A stretch of 64,000 nucleotides of DNA from Hoeflea_A sp965228785 (GCA_965228785.1 CBDDIF010000001.1:2170001-2234000), one strand, 5' to 3'. Shown: positions 18,619 to 27,972, numbered from the stretch's first letter. Notes: generated from the letters alone by a model not told the origin. Translations and numbers: made by a program.

Positions 18619-19662
18619 ATGAAACTTAATGCGCTTGGCCGCAGCGGCCTGATGGTGAGCGAATTTTGCCTTGGTTCTATGACCTGGGGATCGCAGAACT
18701 CGCTTGCCGAGGCCAAACAGCAGCTCGACTTTGCCGTCGGTGAAGGTGTCAATTTCATCGACACCGCCGAAATGTATCCGACGACGCCGCGAACAGCTGA
18801 AACGGGCGGTTTGACCGAGGAGTATATTGGCGAATGGCTCAAGGGTCGGCCCGATCGGGACAAACTGATCGTAGCCACCAAGGTCACGGGCGAGGGCAAT
18901 GGCGATTTCCGTGATGGGCGACGGGTGGACGGTGCTACTGTCCGCGAAGCCTTGGAAGGCAGTCTGACCAGGTTGCAAACCGATGTCGTCGATCTCTACC
19001 AGCTGCATTGGCCCAATCGCGGATCTTACCATTTCCGAAAAAACTGGACCTTCAATCCGGGCAATCTTCAGCCGGGGGACATGGAGCAGGAGGTTGCGGA
19101 TATTCTTGGCGAAGTATTGCTCCTGCAGGAGGAGGGCAAGCTACGCACCTTCGGTCTTTCCAATGAAAGCGCGTGGGGAACGATGAAGTTTCTCGAAGTC
19201 AGCCGCAAGCACGGACTGCCGCGGGTCGTGTCGGTTCAAAACGAATACAACCTCATCTGCCGCCATTTCGATCTCGACATGGCGGAAGTGGCTGTGCATG
19301 AAAATGTTGGGCTGCTGGCCTTTTCACCCCTGTCGGCCGGAGGACTGTCGGGAAAGTATCTGGGTGGAGACACACCGGAAGGCACACGCCGATCGATGCA
19401 GCCGACCCTCAACGGGCGCTATGTCGAACAATCGGAAAAAGTCATCGGGCTTTATGCCGACGTGGCGTGCAAGCATGGGTTGGAATTGTCACAGATGGCG
19501 CTGGCCTTCTGCAAGAAGCGCCCGTTCATGACCAGCGTCATTGTCGGCGCGACGTCGATGGACCAACTGAAATCGAACCTTGCCGCCGCTGATCTGGTCC
19601 TCGACGGGGATGTGCTGGCCGATATCCAGGCAGTTTATCGGGATTTTCCGGCGCCGATCTAA
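18619..19662 (+). CDS. NADP-dependent aldo/keto reductase (Tas-like)
   Basis: This 347-residue aldo/keto reductase resembles the Tas/YghZ group. It has the catalytic tetrad: Asp48 and Tyr53 in FIDTAEMYP, Lys88 in VATKVTG and His130 in YQLHWPN. The LSNESAWG and SVQNEYNLICR segments and the cofactor loop IVGATSMDQLKSNL are typical. A GGAG site precedes the ATG; an in-frame TTG four codons upstream is less likely. It converges with the haloacid-dehalogenase gene about 20 bases away. The substrate is unknown. Confidence 0.9.
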   Translation: MKLNALGRSGLMVSEFCLGSMTWGSQNSLAEAKQQLDFAVGEGVNFIDTAEMYPTTPRTAETGGLTEEYIGEWLKGRPDRDKLIVATKVTGEGNGDFRDGRRVDGATVREALEGSLTRLQTDVVDLYQLHWPNRGSYHFRKNWTFNPGNLQPGDMEQEVADILGEVLLLQEEGKLRTFGLSNESAWGTMKFLEVSRKHGLPRVVSVQNEYNLICRHFDLDMAEVAVHENVGLLAFSPLSAGGLSGKYLGGDTPEGTRRSMQPTLNGRYVEQSEKVIGLYADVACKHGLELSQMALAFCKKRPFMTSVIVGATSMDQLKSNLAAADLVLDGDVLADIQAVYRDFPAPI

Positions 19663-19684
19663 TGGCTATCCCCGTAGCGGAGCG

Positions 19685-20404
19685 TTAGGTGCCGCCGAGC
19701 AAAAGATCGGCAAGCCCTGTTATTGAATCCGTTACGGCGTCCCAATCAGAGGTGGCATCGAAATCGACCCGTTGGTCGACACCGTATTCGTAAGGTCTGT
19801 TGATGTAAGCAGTGCGCATACCGTGTGCACGCGCCGCCGCCAGGTCATCATTGTGGGCGGCCGCCATCATGACTTCGTGCGGCTGCAATTCGAGCAGCTC
19901 GATTGCTCCGAGATAGACGGCATCATCCGGTTTGAAAGCCTTGAAAACATTGGACGACAGAATGCAGTCCCAAGGGATGCCGGCGCGTTTGGCCATGGCC
20001 GACAGCAGCCTCAGGCTCCCGTTGGACAGCGGAGCAATCAGGAAGCGGGATTTCAGTCTAATCAGGCCCGGCACGGCATCCGGCCACGGGTCGAGATGGT
20101 GCCAGATTTGATTGAAGTCGGCCCTTTCATGCGCGTTGAAAGCACTTGCGATGCCGAATTCATCAAGAATGACGTCCAGGCGTTCGCGATGGATGTCGTC
20201 GATTGAGGTAAAGGCCCGTTCTCCGGAGCGCACCTTTGCCATGCCGGGAACATAGCCGGCCCGCCAGGCGCGGGCGAAGGCGTCCCAATCGATGCCTTCA
20301 ATGTTCTTGGAGCGCGCAAGGGCTTCGCCGTGACGGGTGATCGAACCCCGCCAATCGACCACTGTGCCGAACGTGTCGAACAGTATTGCTTTGATTGTAC
20401 CCAT
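19685..20404 (-). CDS. Haloacid dehalogenase type II-like hydrolase
   Basis: This 239-residue HAD-superfamily protein resembles (S)-2-haloacid dehalogenases. The nucleophile is Asp10 (ILFDTFGTVVDW). Motif II is in APLSNGS, the lysine lies in VFKAFKPDDAVY, and motif IV is MMAAAHNDDLAAARAHGM. Type II dehalogenases usually carry SSN followed by FKPDP; both are nearly present here (SSNVFKAFKPDD). It may act on 2-haloacids or on phosphate esters. It is divergent from the XRE-cupin gene. Confidence 0.87.
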   Translation of the reverse strand: MGTIKAILFDTFGTVVDWRGSITRHGEALARSKNIEGIDWDAFARAWRAGYVPGMAKVRSGERAFTSIDDIHRERLDVILDEFGIASAFNAHERADFNQIWHHLDPWPDAVPGLIRLKSRFLIAPLSNGSLRLLSAMAKRAGIPWDCILSSNVFKAFKPDDAVYLGAIELLELQPHEVMMAAAHNDDLAAARAHGMRTAYINRPYEYGVDQRVDFDATSDWDAVTDSITGLADLLLGGT

Positions 20405-20559
20405 GGCTGGCTTGAGAGTGTGTCCGAGTGGTGATGTTGTATTGCTGACGGTAACGCTTTTCGAACTCTAATGTCGACCAGTTCGGCATCGCCTTGTAGA
20501 CAATCGCTAAACTGATAGCCTTTGCGAACTCTTTGGCGTCGAGCAGTGACGTTGAAAGG

Positions 20560-21204
20560 ATGACAGCTTTGCCACAGAAACCAACGGCCCTGAAACAGAA
20601 TCCGCACCGGGTTGATCGTCAAGAGGACAAGACCCTTGAACTGTCGATTGGGCGCGAGGTCAAGGCTTTTCGCAATACGCTCGGACTGACTGTGGCAGAC
20701 CTTTCGGAGGCCACGGGAATCTCCATTGGCATGTTGTCGAAAATCGAAAATGGCATGACGTCGCCATCACTCACCACTTTGCAAACACTGTCAGCTGCCT
20801 TGGGTGTTCAGATCTCGAGTTTCTTTCGGGAATATGAAGTAACCCGCAGCGCAGTGCATGTGAAAGCCGGGGAAGGGCTGGAGATCGAACGCCGGGGCTC
20901 GCGTGCCGGACACCAATACAGCCTGCTTGGGCATCTCGGTGGCAACACCAGCGGCCTGATGGTCGAGCCTTACATGATCACGCTGACCAGCGGTTCAGAT
21001 GTCTTTCCGGCGTTCCAACATGACGGACTGGAATTCCTCTATGTGCTGGAAGGTGAGGTGGAATACCGCCACGGCGACAAGTCCTACCATCTCAAACCGG
21101 GCGATAGCCTGTATTTTGACGCCAATGCGCCACATGGTCCGGACAAGCTCATGCAATTGCCGATCCGCTTTCTTTCAATCATTTCATACCCGCAGAAGGA
21201 CTAA
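20560..21204 (+). CDS. XRE-cupin transcriptional regulator
   Basis: This 214-residue regulator has an N-terminal helix-turn-helix (LGLTVADLSEATGISIGMLSKIENG, about residues 48-75) and a C-terminal cupin sensor (about 130-210, with LEGEVEYRHGDKSYHLKPGDSLYFDANAPHG). It resembles PuuR/HipB-cupin proteins that sense small nitrogenous molecules. It lies directly upstream of glxBCD-glnT and probably controls them. The start is uncertain: GAAAGGA overlaps this ATG, and a TTG three codons later (20569) has better spacing to that site. Confidence 0.88.
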   Translation: MTALPQKPTALKQNPHRVDRQEDKTLELSIGREVKAFRNTLGLTVADLSEATGISIGMLSKIENGMTSPSLTTLQTLSAALGVQISSFFREYEVTRSAVHVKAGEGLEIERRGSRAGHQYSLLGHLGGNTSGLMVEPYMITLTSGSDVFPAFQHDGLEFLYVLEGEVEYRHGDKSYHLKPGDSLYFDANAPHGPDKLMQLPIRFLSIISYPQKD

Positions 21205-21294
21205 TATTCCTCTTAGGAAATAAATATTCCTGCCTGTTGCATGCCGTCGGCGACTTCACTATGCTCATCGCAGTTGCTGAGCGCGGAGGTTTCG

Positions 21295-22191
21295 ATGTGT
21301 GGAATAGTGGGCCTGTTTCTGAAGGATGATGCCCTCAAGCCGGAACTCGGTAACCTGATTGCCGACATGCTGATCACCATGACAGACCGCGGTCCCGACA
21401 GCGCGGGCATCGCAGTTTATGGCGACGGCAACGAGGCCGTTGGCAAGATTACCATCCAGTCCGATCGACCCGATACGGACTTTCCGGCGATTGAGGCACT
21501 GCTGGAAGATGCCGCCGAAACAACAGCTTCGCTCACGAGAAACGACACTCACGCGGTGATCACTGCTCCGACCGACCGGCTTGCGGAGGTTGGAGCTCAT
21601 CTTGCCGCCAACCATCAGGGTCTTCGGGTCATGAGCCGCGGCGAGGCGATGGAGATCTACAAGGAAGTGGGCCTTCCAGCCGCGGTCGTCGATCGCTTTG
21701 GCGTTCGGGCCATGCAAGGAACCCACGGCATCGGCCACACCCGCATGGCCACCGAATCGGCGGTCACCACGATGGGCGCCCATCCGTTCTCAACAGCAAG
21801 GGACGAGTGCCTGGTACACAACGGGTCGCTGTCCAATCATAACTCCCTGCGCCGCAAACTCGTGCGCGAAGGCATGCATTTCGAGACAGAAAATGACACC
21901 GAAGTGGGCGCGGCCTACATGACCCACCGGATGCAGAATGGCGCCAGCCTTGGCGAAGCTTTGGAAGACTGCCTCGGTGCATTGGATGGTTTTTACACGT
22001 TCGTGGTCGGTACCCGGAGGGGCTTTGGTGTGTTGCGCGATCCGATTGCCTGCAAGCCGGCGGTACTGGCAGAGACTGATCGCTATGTTGCCTTCGGGTC
22101 GGAATACCGGGCGTTGGTAAATCTCCCTGGCATTCTCGACGCGCGCGTCTGGGAACCGGAGCCGGCAACCGTCTATTTTTGGGAGCACTGA
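21295..22191 (+). CDS. glxB: Class II glutamine amidotransferase subunit (GlxB/MgsA-like)
   Basis: This 298-residue protein is the ammonia-releasing half of a split glutamate synthase. It begins MCGIVGLF, so Cys2 is the Ntn nucleophile after Met removal. The glutamine-site motifs GIGHTRMATES and CLVHNGSLSNH are intact. The family is GlxB of Sinorhizobium and MgsA of the N-methylglutamate pathway. Genes for the GXGXG and FMN domains follow at once (2-base gap). The start was set at the ATG giving Cys2, not the longer in-frame extension. Confidence 0.9.
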   Translation: MCGIVGLFLKDDALKPELGNLIADMLITMTDRGPDSAGIAVYGDGNEAVGKITIQSDRPDTDFPAIEALLEDAAETTASLTRNDTHAVITAPTDRLAEVGAHLAANHQGLRVMSRGEAMEIYKEVGLPAAVVDRFGVRAMQGTHGIGHTRMATESAVTTMGAHPFSTARDECLVHNGSLSNHNSLRRKLVREGMHFETENDTEVGAAYMTHRMQNGASLGEALEDCLGALDGFYTFVVGTRRGFGVLRDPIACKPAVLAETDRYVAFGSEYRALVNLPGILDARVWEPEPATVYFWEH

Positions 22192-22193
22192 AC

Positions 22194-22880
22194 ATGCCGA
22201 CTCTGGATCTGACATCGTGCACCCTGCGTGAGCTCAACGCCACGCTACAGGACCAGAAAGCCGGCACCAACGAGACCGATTGGGAGGTGCTCAATCCACG
22301 TGGTTCCCACGCCATGGCGGTTGGATTGGACGGCCCGCTGACGGTTACGGTGCGCGGCAGCACCGGTTACTACTGCGCCGGCATGAACAAGGAAGCAACC
22401 GTGCACATTGAGGGCTCGGCGGGCCCCGGCGTTGCCGAAAACATGATGTCCGGCAAGGTGGTTATCGACGGCGATGCCAGCCAATATGCTGGTGCCACAG
22501 GTCGTGGTGGTACTCTGATCGTCAAGGGCAACGCGTCCTCTCGCTGTGGTATTTCGATGAAAGGCATCGATATTATCGTTCACGGCAATATCGGCCACAT
22601 GTCGGCCTTCATGGCCCAGTCGGGCAACCTGGTCGTGTGCGGCAATGCGGGCGACGCTCTCGGCGACAGCCTTTATGAGGCAAAGCTCTTCGTCAAAGGC
22701 GCCGTCAAGTCGCTGGGGGCCGACTGCGTGGAAAAGGATATGCGACCCGAACATTATGATTTGCTGGCCGACCTCCTGGAACGCGGCGAGGTAACCAATG
22801 CCAGGCCGGAAGAGTTCAGGCGTTACGGTTCGGCCCGCAAGCTCTACAATTTCAGCATCGACAACATCGAAGCCTATTGA
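22194..22880 (+). CDS. glxC: GXGXG-domain glutamate synthase-like subunit (GlxC/MgsB-like)
   Basis: This 228-residue protein corresponds to the C-terminal beta-helix (GXGXG) domain of the glutamate synthase large subunit. Repeats of the form G-x-x-x-V-x-G-x-x-G are visible (GTLIVKGNASSRCGISMKG, IIVHGNIGHMSAF, LVVCGNAGDALG). It has no catalytic residues of its own and holds the complex together. It lies between the amidotransferase and FMN subunits. Confidence 0.9.
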   Translation: MPTLDLTSCTLRELNATLQDQKAGTNETDWEVLNPRGSHAMAVGLDGPLTVTVRGSTGYYCAGMNKEATVHIEGSAGPGVAENMMSGKVVIDGDASQYAGATGRGGTLIVKGNASSRCGISMKGIDIIVHGNIGHMSAFMAQSGNLVVCGNAGDALGDSLYEAKLFVKGAVKSLGADCVEKDMRPEHYDLLADLLERGEVTNARPEEFRRYGSARKLYNFSIDNIEAY

Positions 22881-22891
22881 GGGACATGACT

Positions 22892-24214
22892 ATGGCCAGA
22901 CCTGTCACCCATCCGCGCCAGCCGGCGAGCTTCGATCCCTACACCAATTCCGAGATCCGTCGGGCCGCGGCCACTGGCATCTATGATATTCGTGGAGGTG
23001 GCGCCAAACGCTACGTCCCAAACTTCGATGATCTGCTGTTTCTCGGCGCATCCGTGTCGCGCTATCCGTTGGAAGGATACCGGGAAACCTGCAACACAAA
23101 GGTCAGCCTTGGAACGCGGCATGCCAAAAAACCAATCGATCTGGACATCCCAATCACGATTGCCGGCATGAGTTTTGGTGCCCTCTCAGGCGCCGCAAAG
23201 GAGGCGCTGGGACGCGGCGCGTCCGCAGCCGGCACCTCGACCACCACCGGTGATGGCGGCATGACGCCCGAGGAACGCGGTCATTCCGACAAGCTGGTCT
23301 ATCAACTGTTGCCTTCGCGTTACGGCATGAACCCGGATGACTTGCGCCGAGCGGACGCCATCGAAATCGTGGTGGGGCAGGGGGCCAAGCCTGGTGGCGG
23401 AGGTATGCTGCTCGGGCAGAAAATCAGCGATCGCGTTGCCGAGATGCGAGATCTGCCGAAGGGTATCGACCAACGTTCCGCCTGCCGACATCCGGATTGG
23501 ACGGGCCCGGATGATATGGAAATCAAGATTCTCGAATTGCGCGAGATCACCGGTTGGGAAAAACCCATATACGTCAAGGTCGCCGGTTCGAGGCCTTACT
23601 ATGACACGGCACTGGCTGTGAAGGCCGGAGCAGATGTCGTTGTGCTTGACGGCATGCAAGGTGGCACAGCTGCGACCCAGGAAGTGTTCATCGAGCATGT
23701 TGGTCAGCCCACTCTGGCCTGCATTCGCCCGGCGGTTCAGGCGTTGCAGGATCTCGGCGTGCATCGGGAGGTGCAACTGATCATATCCGGCGGCATTCGC
23801 AACGGTGCCGACGTGGCCAAGGCAATGGCACTGGGAGCGGATGCCGTTTCAATCGGCACGGCAGCCATGATTGCCATCGGCGACAATGACCCGAGATGGG
23901 AGGAAGAGTATCGCGAGCTGGGCAGCACAGCCGGCGCTTATGACGATTGGCACGAGGGTCAGGACCCGGCCGGTATCACCACGCAGGAAACGGAGCTGGC
24001 GAAGCGGCTGGACCCGGTTGCAGCAGGCCGACGGCTTGCCAACTATCTGAAGGTCATGACGCTGGAAGCTCAGACCATCGCCCGGGCATGTGGCAAGAGC
24101 GATCTGCGCAACCTGGAACCGGAAGACCTCTGTGCGCTGACGGTCGAGGCGGCGGCCATGTCGGGCGTGCCGCTTGCCGGCACCGACTGGATCCCCGGTG
24201 GGCGAGACTCTTGA
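22892..24214 (+). CDS. glxD: FMN-binding glutamate synthase-like subunit (GlxD/MgsC-like)
   Basis: This 440-residue protein is the FMN barrel domain of a split glutamate synthase. It has the gate segment GMSFGALSGAAKEALGRGA and SAAGTSTTTGDGGM. FMN/phosphate loops VVLDGMQGGTAA and IISGGIRNGADVAKAMALGADA follow, with a conserved Cys in SACRHPDWTGPDD. With GlxB and GlxC it should form an enzyme that transfers the glutamine amide to an acceptor; in the methylamine pathway the homologue makes N-methylglutamate. GAGGG stands 8 bases before the ATG chosen; a second ATG two codons upstream is too close to it. Confidence 0.9.
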   Translation: MARPVTHPRQPASFDPYTNSEIRRAAATGIYDIRGGGAKRYVPNFDDLLFLGASVSRYPLEGYRETCNTKVSLGTRHAKKPIDLDIPITIAGMSFGALSGAAKEALGRGASAAGTSTTTGDGGMTPEERGHSDKLVYQLLPSRYGMNPDDLRRADAIEIVVGQGAKPGGGGMLLGQKISDRVAEMRDLPKGIDQRSACRHPDWTGPDDMEIKILELREITGWEKPIYVKVAGSRPYYDTALAVKAGADVVVLDGMQGGTAATQEVFIEHVGQPTLACIRPAVQALQDLGVHREVQLIISGGIRNGADVAKAMALGADAVSIGTAAMIAIGDNDPRWEEEYRELGSTAGAYDDWHEGQDPAGITTQETELAKRLDPVAAGRRLANYLKVMTLEAQTIARACGKSDLRNLEPEDLCALTVEAAAMSGVPLAGTDWIPGGRDS

Positions 24215-24253
24215 GAGTAAGTTTGGACGACAAGAAAAACAGGGAAGCACACC

Positions 24254-25561
24254 ATGACGAATGATCTGGCCGCCTTTGCGAAGGCGAATGGCATCAAGTA
24301 CTTCATGATCTCCTTCACCGATCTTTTCGGCGGGCAACGCGCCAAGCTGGTGCCAGCAGAGGTCATTGGTGAAATGCAGGAAGAGGGTGCCGGTTTCGCG
24401 GGTTTCGCCGCGTATCTGGATATGACGCCAGCGCATCCGGACATGCTGGCAGTTCCCGATCCCGACAGCGTGGTCCAATTGCCCTGGAAGCCCGAGGTTG
24501 CCTGGGTAGCCAGTGATTGTGTCATGGATGATGAGCCTGTTGCCCAGGCGCCGCGCAACACACTGAAGCGGCTTATTGCCGAAGCTACTGGTGAGGGCAT
24601 GCGTATCAAGACGGGGATTGAGGCCGAGTATTTCCTGACCACCATGGATGGCACCCAGATCTCCGATCCGTACGATACCGCGGCAAAGCCCTGTTACGAT
24701 CAGCAGGCCGTTATGCGGCGCTACGATGTTATTGCCGAGATCTGCGACTACATGTTGCAGATGGGCTGGGAGCCGTATCAGAACGACCATGAAGACGCCA
24801 ACGGCCAATTCGAAATGAATTTTGCCTTTGACGATGTTCTGGCGACGGCTGACAAGCACTCTTTCTTCAAATTCATGGTCAAATCCATCGCGGAAAAGCA
24901 CGGGCTGCGCGCCACCTTCATGCCAAAACCGTTTGAAAACCTCACCGGAAACGGTTGCCACGCGCACATATCCGTTTGGGACGAAGGCGGTAACAACAAC
25001 ATATTCATCGACGAAGCCGATGAACTGGGGCTGTCGGCAGGCGCCATGAACTTTTTGGGCGGCATCATGCAACACGCGGTCGGCATGACTGCGATCACCA
25101 ACCCGACCGTCAACTCCTACAAACGCATCAATGCACCCGTGACGATGTCAGGAGCAACATGGTCGCCCAACACCGTCACCTGGAGCGGCAACAATCGCAC
25201 CCATATGGTCCGGGTTCCGGGACCGGGTCGTTTTGAATTGCGTTTGGCGGACGGCGCGACCAATCCATATCTCCTCCAAGCTGTGATTATTGCCGCCGGC
25301 CTTTCCGGCATGCGATCCAAGGCGGATCCCGGCAAACGATACGACATTGACATGTATGCCGAAGGTCACCTGGTGACCGATGCACAGCGACTGCCGCTGA
25401 ATCTGCTCGACGCGCTACGGGCCTACGACGCCGATTCCGCGCTCAAAGTCCAAATGGGTGAAGAATTCAGCGGAGCGTTTCTGAAACTGAAAAACAAGGA
25501 ATGGGACAGCTACGTCTCTCACTTTTCGACTTGGGAACGCGACTACACGCTGGACGTATGA
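24254..25561 (+). CDS. glnT: Glutamine synthetase-like ligase (GlnT / gamma-glutamylmethylamide synthetase family)
   Basis: This 435-residue ligase is of the glutamine synthetase superfamily. The beta-grasp segment and catalytic domain are complete: EAEYFL, the metal and glutamate site in NDHEDANGQFEMNF, NGCHAHISVW, NSYKRINAPVTMSGATWSPNTVTWSGNNRTHMVRVPGPGRFELRLADG. The length fits both rhizobial GlnT and GmaS, which joins methylamine to glutamate. Placement after the mgsABC/glxBCD-type genes fits either enzyme. No mgdABCD genes are present, so an ordinary methylamine pathway cannot be claimed. Confidence 0.88.
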   Translation: MTNDLAAFAKANGIKYFMISFTDLFGGQRAKLVPAEVIGEMQEEGAGFAGFAAYLDMTPAHPDMLAVPDPDSVVQLPWKPEVAWVASDCVMDDEPVAQAPRNTLKRLIAEATGEGMRIKTGIEAEYFLTTMDGTQISDPYDTAAKPCYDQQAVMRRYDVIAEICDYMLQMGWEPYQNDHEDANGQFEMNFAFDDVLATADKHSFFKFMVKSIAEKHGLRATFMPKPFENLTGNGCHAHISVWDEGGNNNIFIDEADELGLSAGAMNFLGGIMQHAVGMTAITNPTVNSYKRINAPVTMSGATWSPNTVTWSGNNRTHMVRVPGPGRFELRLADGATNPYLLQAVIIAAGLSGMRSKADPGKRYDIDMYAEGHLVTDAQRLPLNLLDALRAYDADSALKVQMGEEFSGAFLKLKNKEWDSYVSHFSTWERDYTLDV

Positions 25562-25569
25562 TTGTTGTT

Positions 25570-25589
25570 TTCTGACCGACGGGTCAGAA
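25570..25589. terminator. Stem-loop between convergent glnT and the NicX-like gene
   Basis: TTCTGACC pairs perfectly with GGTCAGAA around a four-base loop. It lies in the 22-base gap between the two converging stop codons and runs into the last codons of the minus-strand gene. No clear T-run follows on either strand. Confidence 0.4.
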
Positions 25590-26666
25590 TCCGATTTCTG
25601 AAGCCGGGTTGTTGAATGCCTCGCGAAAGTCGCTGTTCGCCTGCAGCAAAACGTCCACTCCCGGGATGCGGTCGGCGAAGAGCCTACCGTTCTCCCAAAC
25701 CCTGACACCATCGAACGAAACCGTTGGGTCGACGATATTCCAGGAGATCTCGCCGGGTGCGTAGGCGCCGCATGTGTGAAAATGCAACAGGCGCGGATTG
25801 CCGAAAGCTGCACCGCTCCAACGTTCGTAGCTGTCCTCCAGGCGCCAGTCGTAGCGGCTGCCGGGATGGATGCCGGCGTGCCAGGAGTGCACGAAGTCGG
25901 CATCAATGCCGTATTTTTCTGCGACAAAACGATAGTGGGCTTCCGCCCGTTTTACGTCTTCGGCCGATCCCTCAAAGCCGGTGATCCGCCCGTCCTCGAA
26001 GCGGGCGAGAAGAGGTCCTTCAAACAGGCACTCATAGGGCTGATAGTATTTGGATCCCGTGCCCACCAGGAAGCCGGGCATCGCTGCCTTGCCGGAGAAG
26101 CCGTCCGCCAGGATCGGTGTGGGAACGAGCATGGGGAAACGGCGAATGCTGACATCGCCGCCGGCCGCGTGATTCGACGGCGCCTTGCCGCGGATGGATG
26201 AACCGGCGGGGCAGGTGATCTCGATCGTATCAGCCCTTGCCGCCATTCGATCGATGGCGTCTTTCAGTGCGATGAAACTCTCATGATCGGCCGTTCCGAA
26301 ACGGCACCCGAGCAAAGCGCGGCTGAGCGCATAGGATACGACAATCCGTCGACCGGTGCCGATATCGCTGAAGCGGATCTGGTCGCCGATGCGAGCAAGA
26401 AACACGGTCACATCGGCCGCCTGCATGGCGTCTTCGAGTTCCGTCGACACCTGCCCCTCGGGATCGAACGGTGTTTCAAAGATGCGAACGTTGGCACCGA
26501 TCGCGCGACCGCAGTCGGCAACAACGCCGACAAGTTCTGGTTCGTAATAGTCGAGGTTTGCCGGTTCGCATACGAGCAAAAGACCGTCCCCACGCCGCGT
26601 CCCGGCGCAGTTTACCAGAAGATTGGCCGCACCTTGTTCGAGGTCTGTTGTCGTGTTTGCTTCCAT
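25584..26666 (-). CDS. M29 aminopeptidase/NicX-fold protein
   Basis: This 360-residue protein resembles the thermophilic metalloaminopeptidase (M29)/NicX fold, whose best-known catabolic member is 2,5-dihydroxypyridine 5,6-dioxygenase. An N-terminal alpha/beta domain (LLVCEPANLDYYEPELVGVV, SYALSRALLG) is followed by a domain with several candidate metal residues, including FVHSWHAGIHPG and LHFHTCGAYAPGEISWNIVDPT. It is the last gene of a six-gene minus-strand run with a ferredoxin reductase, regulator, CMD-like protein and ABC transporter, so it probably acts on a breakdown intermediate. The identification is by motif impression only. Either a ring-opening dioxygenase or a peptidase/amidase is possible. 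An upstream TTG is an alternative start. Confidence 0.6.
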   Translation of the reverse strand: MEANTTTDLEQGAANLLVNCAGTRRGDGLLLVCEPANLDYYEPELVGVVADCGRAIGANVRIFETPFDPEGQVSTELEDAMQAADVTVFLARIGDQIRFSDIGTGRRIVVSYALSRALLGCRFGTADHESFIALKDAIDRMAARADTIEITCPAGSSIRGKAPSNHAAGGDVSIRRFPMLVPTPILADGFSGKAAMPGFLVGTGSKYYQPYECLFEGPLLARFEDGRITGFEGSAEDVKRAEAHYRFVAEKYGIDADFVHSWHAGIHPGSRYDWRLEDSYERWSGAAFGNPRLLHFHTCGAYAPGEISWNIVDPTVSFDGVRVWENGRLFADRIPGVDVLLQANSDFREAFNNPASEIGF

Positions 26667-26701
26667 GGCGTTCGCCTGGCCTCCAGTCACCAACCCTGTC
26701 T

Positions 26702-27910
26702 CTATTTCAGCAGTGCTTTCAGGTTGCTTTCCGAGTCGGCAATGACCGCTGCATCCGGCGATTTACCGTTTTCGATCAGGCGCTTGCCGACCATATAGGC
26801 CTGCGGATCGTTCATCGCGTCCACAGCGAGGAGTTCGTCGTCGCGGTAATACCAGTGCGACACGGCGCCTTCTCGTTTGCCCTGCCGGGTCACAATACGA
26901 TTGTAGCCTGAGCTAAGGCCCGCGATTTGCAACTTTGTCTCGAACTGATCCGACCAGAACCAGGGTGTGGCGACATATTCTTCGTTGGCTCCGAGAAGGT
27001 TGCTGGCAACGGTTTCGGCCTGGTGGATGGCGTTGGGCACGCTTTCGAGGCGGATACGGCCGCCGCGATAGGGAAAGGATGTGCAATCGCCGGCCGCCCA
27101 GATGTTCGGATCGGAGGTCCGACCGTATGCATCGACTTTGATGCCATTGTCGATGTCGAGGCCCGCTTGTTCGGCAAGCTCGGTTGAAGGGGCGATTCCG
27201 ACGCCGACCACGACAAAATCCACATCGAGTTCCCTGCCATCGGAAAGTCGTGCGCCAGTGACGCGACCGTTGCCGGTGAGCTCCTTCAGGCCGACGCCCT
27301 CGACGACATTGACACCGGCGGTACCGTGCAGATCCCGAAAGAAATCCGAGGTCTGCGGCGATGCGACCCGTTGCAGGATGCGGTCGGCCATTTCAACCAG
27401 GGTAACATCAGCGCCGCGCATCGCGGCGACCGCCGCTGCCTCAAGACCGATATAGCCGCCACCGACGATCAGCGCCTTGCGCCCTTCGACGAATTCCGGC
27501 GACATCGTATCGACATGGGTCAGATCTCGGACCAGATAGACCCCTTCCAGATCTCCTCCGATCGCGGCCGGCAACCGGCGTGGCGTGCTCCCTGTCGTCA
27601 ACACCAGCTCATCGTATGAAAGCGGTCCGTCTTCCAGCGTGACCTGTTTTTTGGCGCGATCGATGGCCGAGACGTGTTTGCCTGTGAAAAGCTCAATACC
27701 GTTGCTCTCGTAGAATTCGGGCGGACGCAGGTAAAGCTGTTCCAATGTCATTTCGCCGGTCAGGTATTTTTTCGAAAGCGGCGGTCGCTGATAGGGTGGC
27801 GCGTCCTCGTTGCCGATCAGCGTGATGCGGCTTTCGCAGCCTTCCGCTCTCAGTTTAGCGACTAGCGAACATCCGGCCTGGCCGGCACCTACTACGACGA
27901 TATGATGCAT
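26702..27910 (-). CDS. FAD-dependent NAD(P)H:ferredoxin/rubredoxin reductase
   Basis: This 402-residue flavoprotein passes electrons from NAD(P)H to a ferredoxin, typically for a Rieske oxygenase. It has the FAD Rossmann motif VVGAGQAGCS at the N-terminus, the second nucleotide motif ALIVGGGYIGLEAAA, and the FAD motif IWAAGDCTSFP. The PPYQRPPLSKKYLTG segment is typical of RhlD/ThcD-like reductases. A ferredoxin gene is not visible nearby, while the partner oxygenase is probably the Rieske protein encoded divergently about 4 kb away. It has 35 bases to the NicX-like gene, suggesting cotranscription. Confidence 0.9.
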   Translation of the reverse strand: MHHIVVVGAGQAGCSLVAKLRAEGCESRITLIGNEDAPPYQRPPLSKKYLTGEMTLEQLYLRPPEFYESNGIELFTGKHVSAIDRAKKQVTLEDGPLSYDELVLTTGSTPRRLPAAIGGDLEGVYLVRDLTHVDTMSPEFVEGRKALIVGGGYIGLEAAAVAAMRGADVTLVEMADRILQRVASPQTSDFFRDLHGTAGVNVVEGVGLKELTGNGRVTGARLSDGRELDVDFVVVGVGIAPSTELAEQAGLDIDNGIKVDAYGRTSDPNIWAAGDCTSFPYRGGRIRLESVPNAIHQAETVASNLLGANEEYVATPWFWSDQFETKLQIAGLSSGYNRIVTRQGKREGAVSHWYYRDDELLAVDAMNDPQAYMVGKRLIENGKSPDAAVIADSESNLKALLK

Positions 27911-27972
27911 CGGATCAGTCTGCCTCCTTGATCATGACGGCCCCGACAGCCCCTCCGTCCGACCGACCCGCA

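Noticed and set aside
23849..25075. 408-codon open frame opposite glxD/glnT
   Set aside because: It runs antisense to two well-supported genes and its product has no recognisable motif.
25584..26666. Naming this gene nicX outright
   Set aside because: Only the general fold is recognisable; the rest of a nicotinate pathway is missing, so the name would overstate the evidence.
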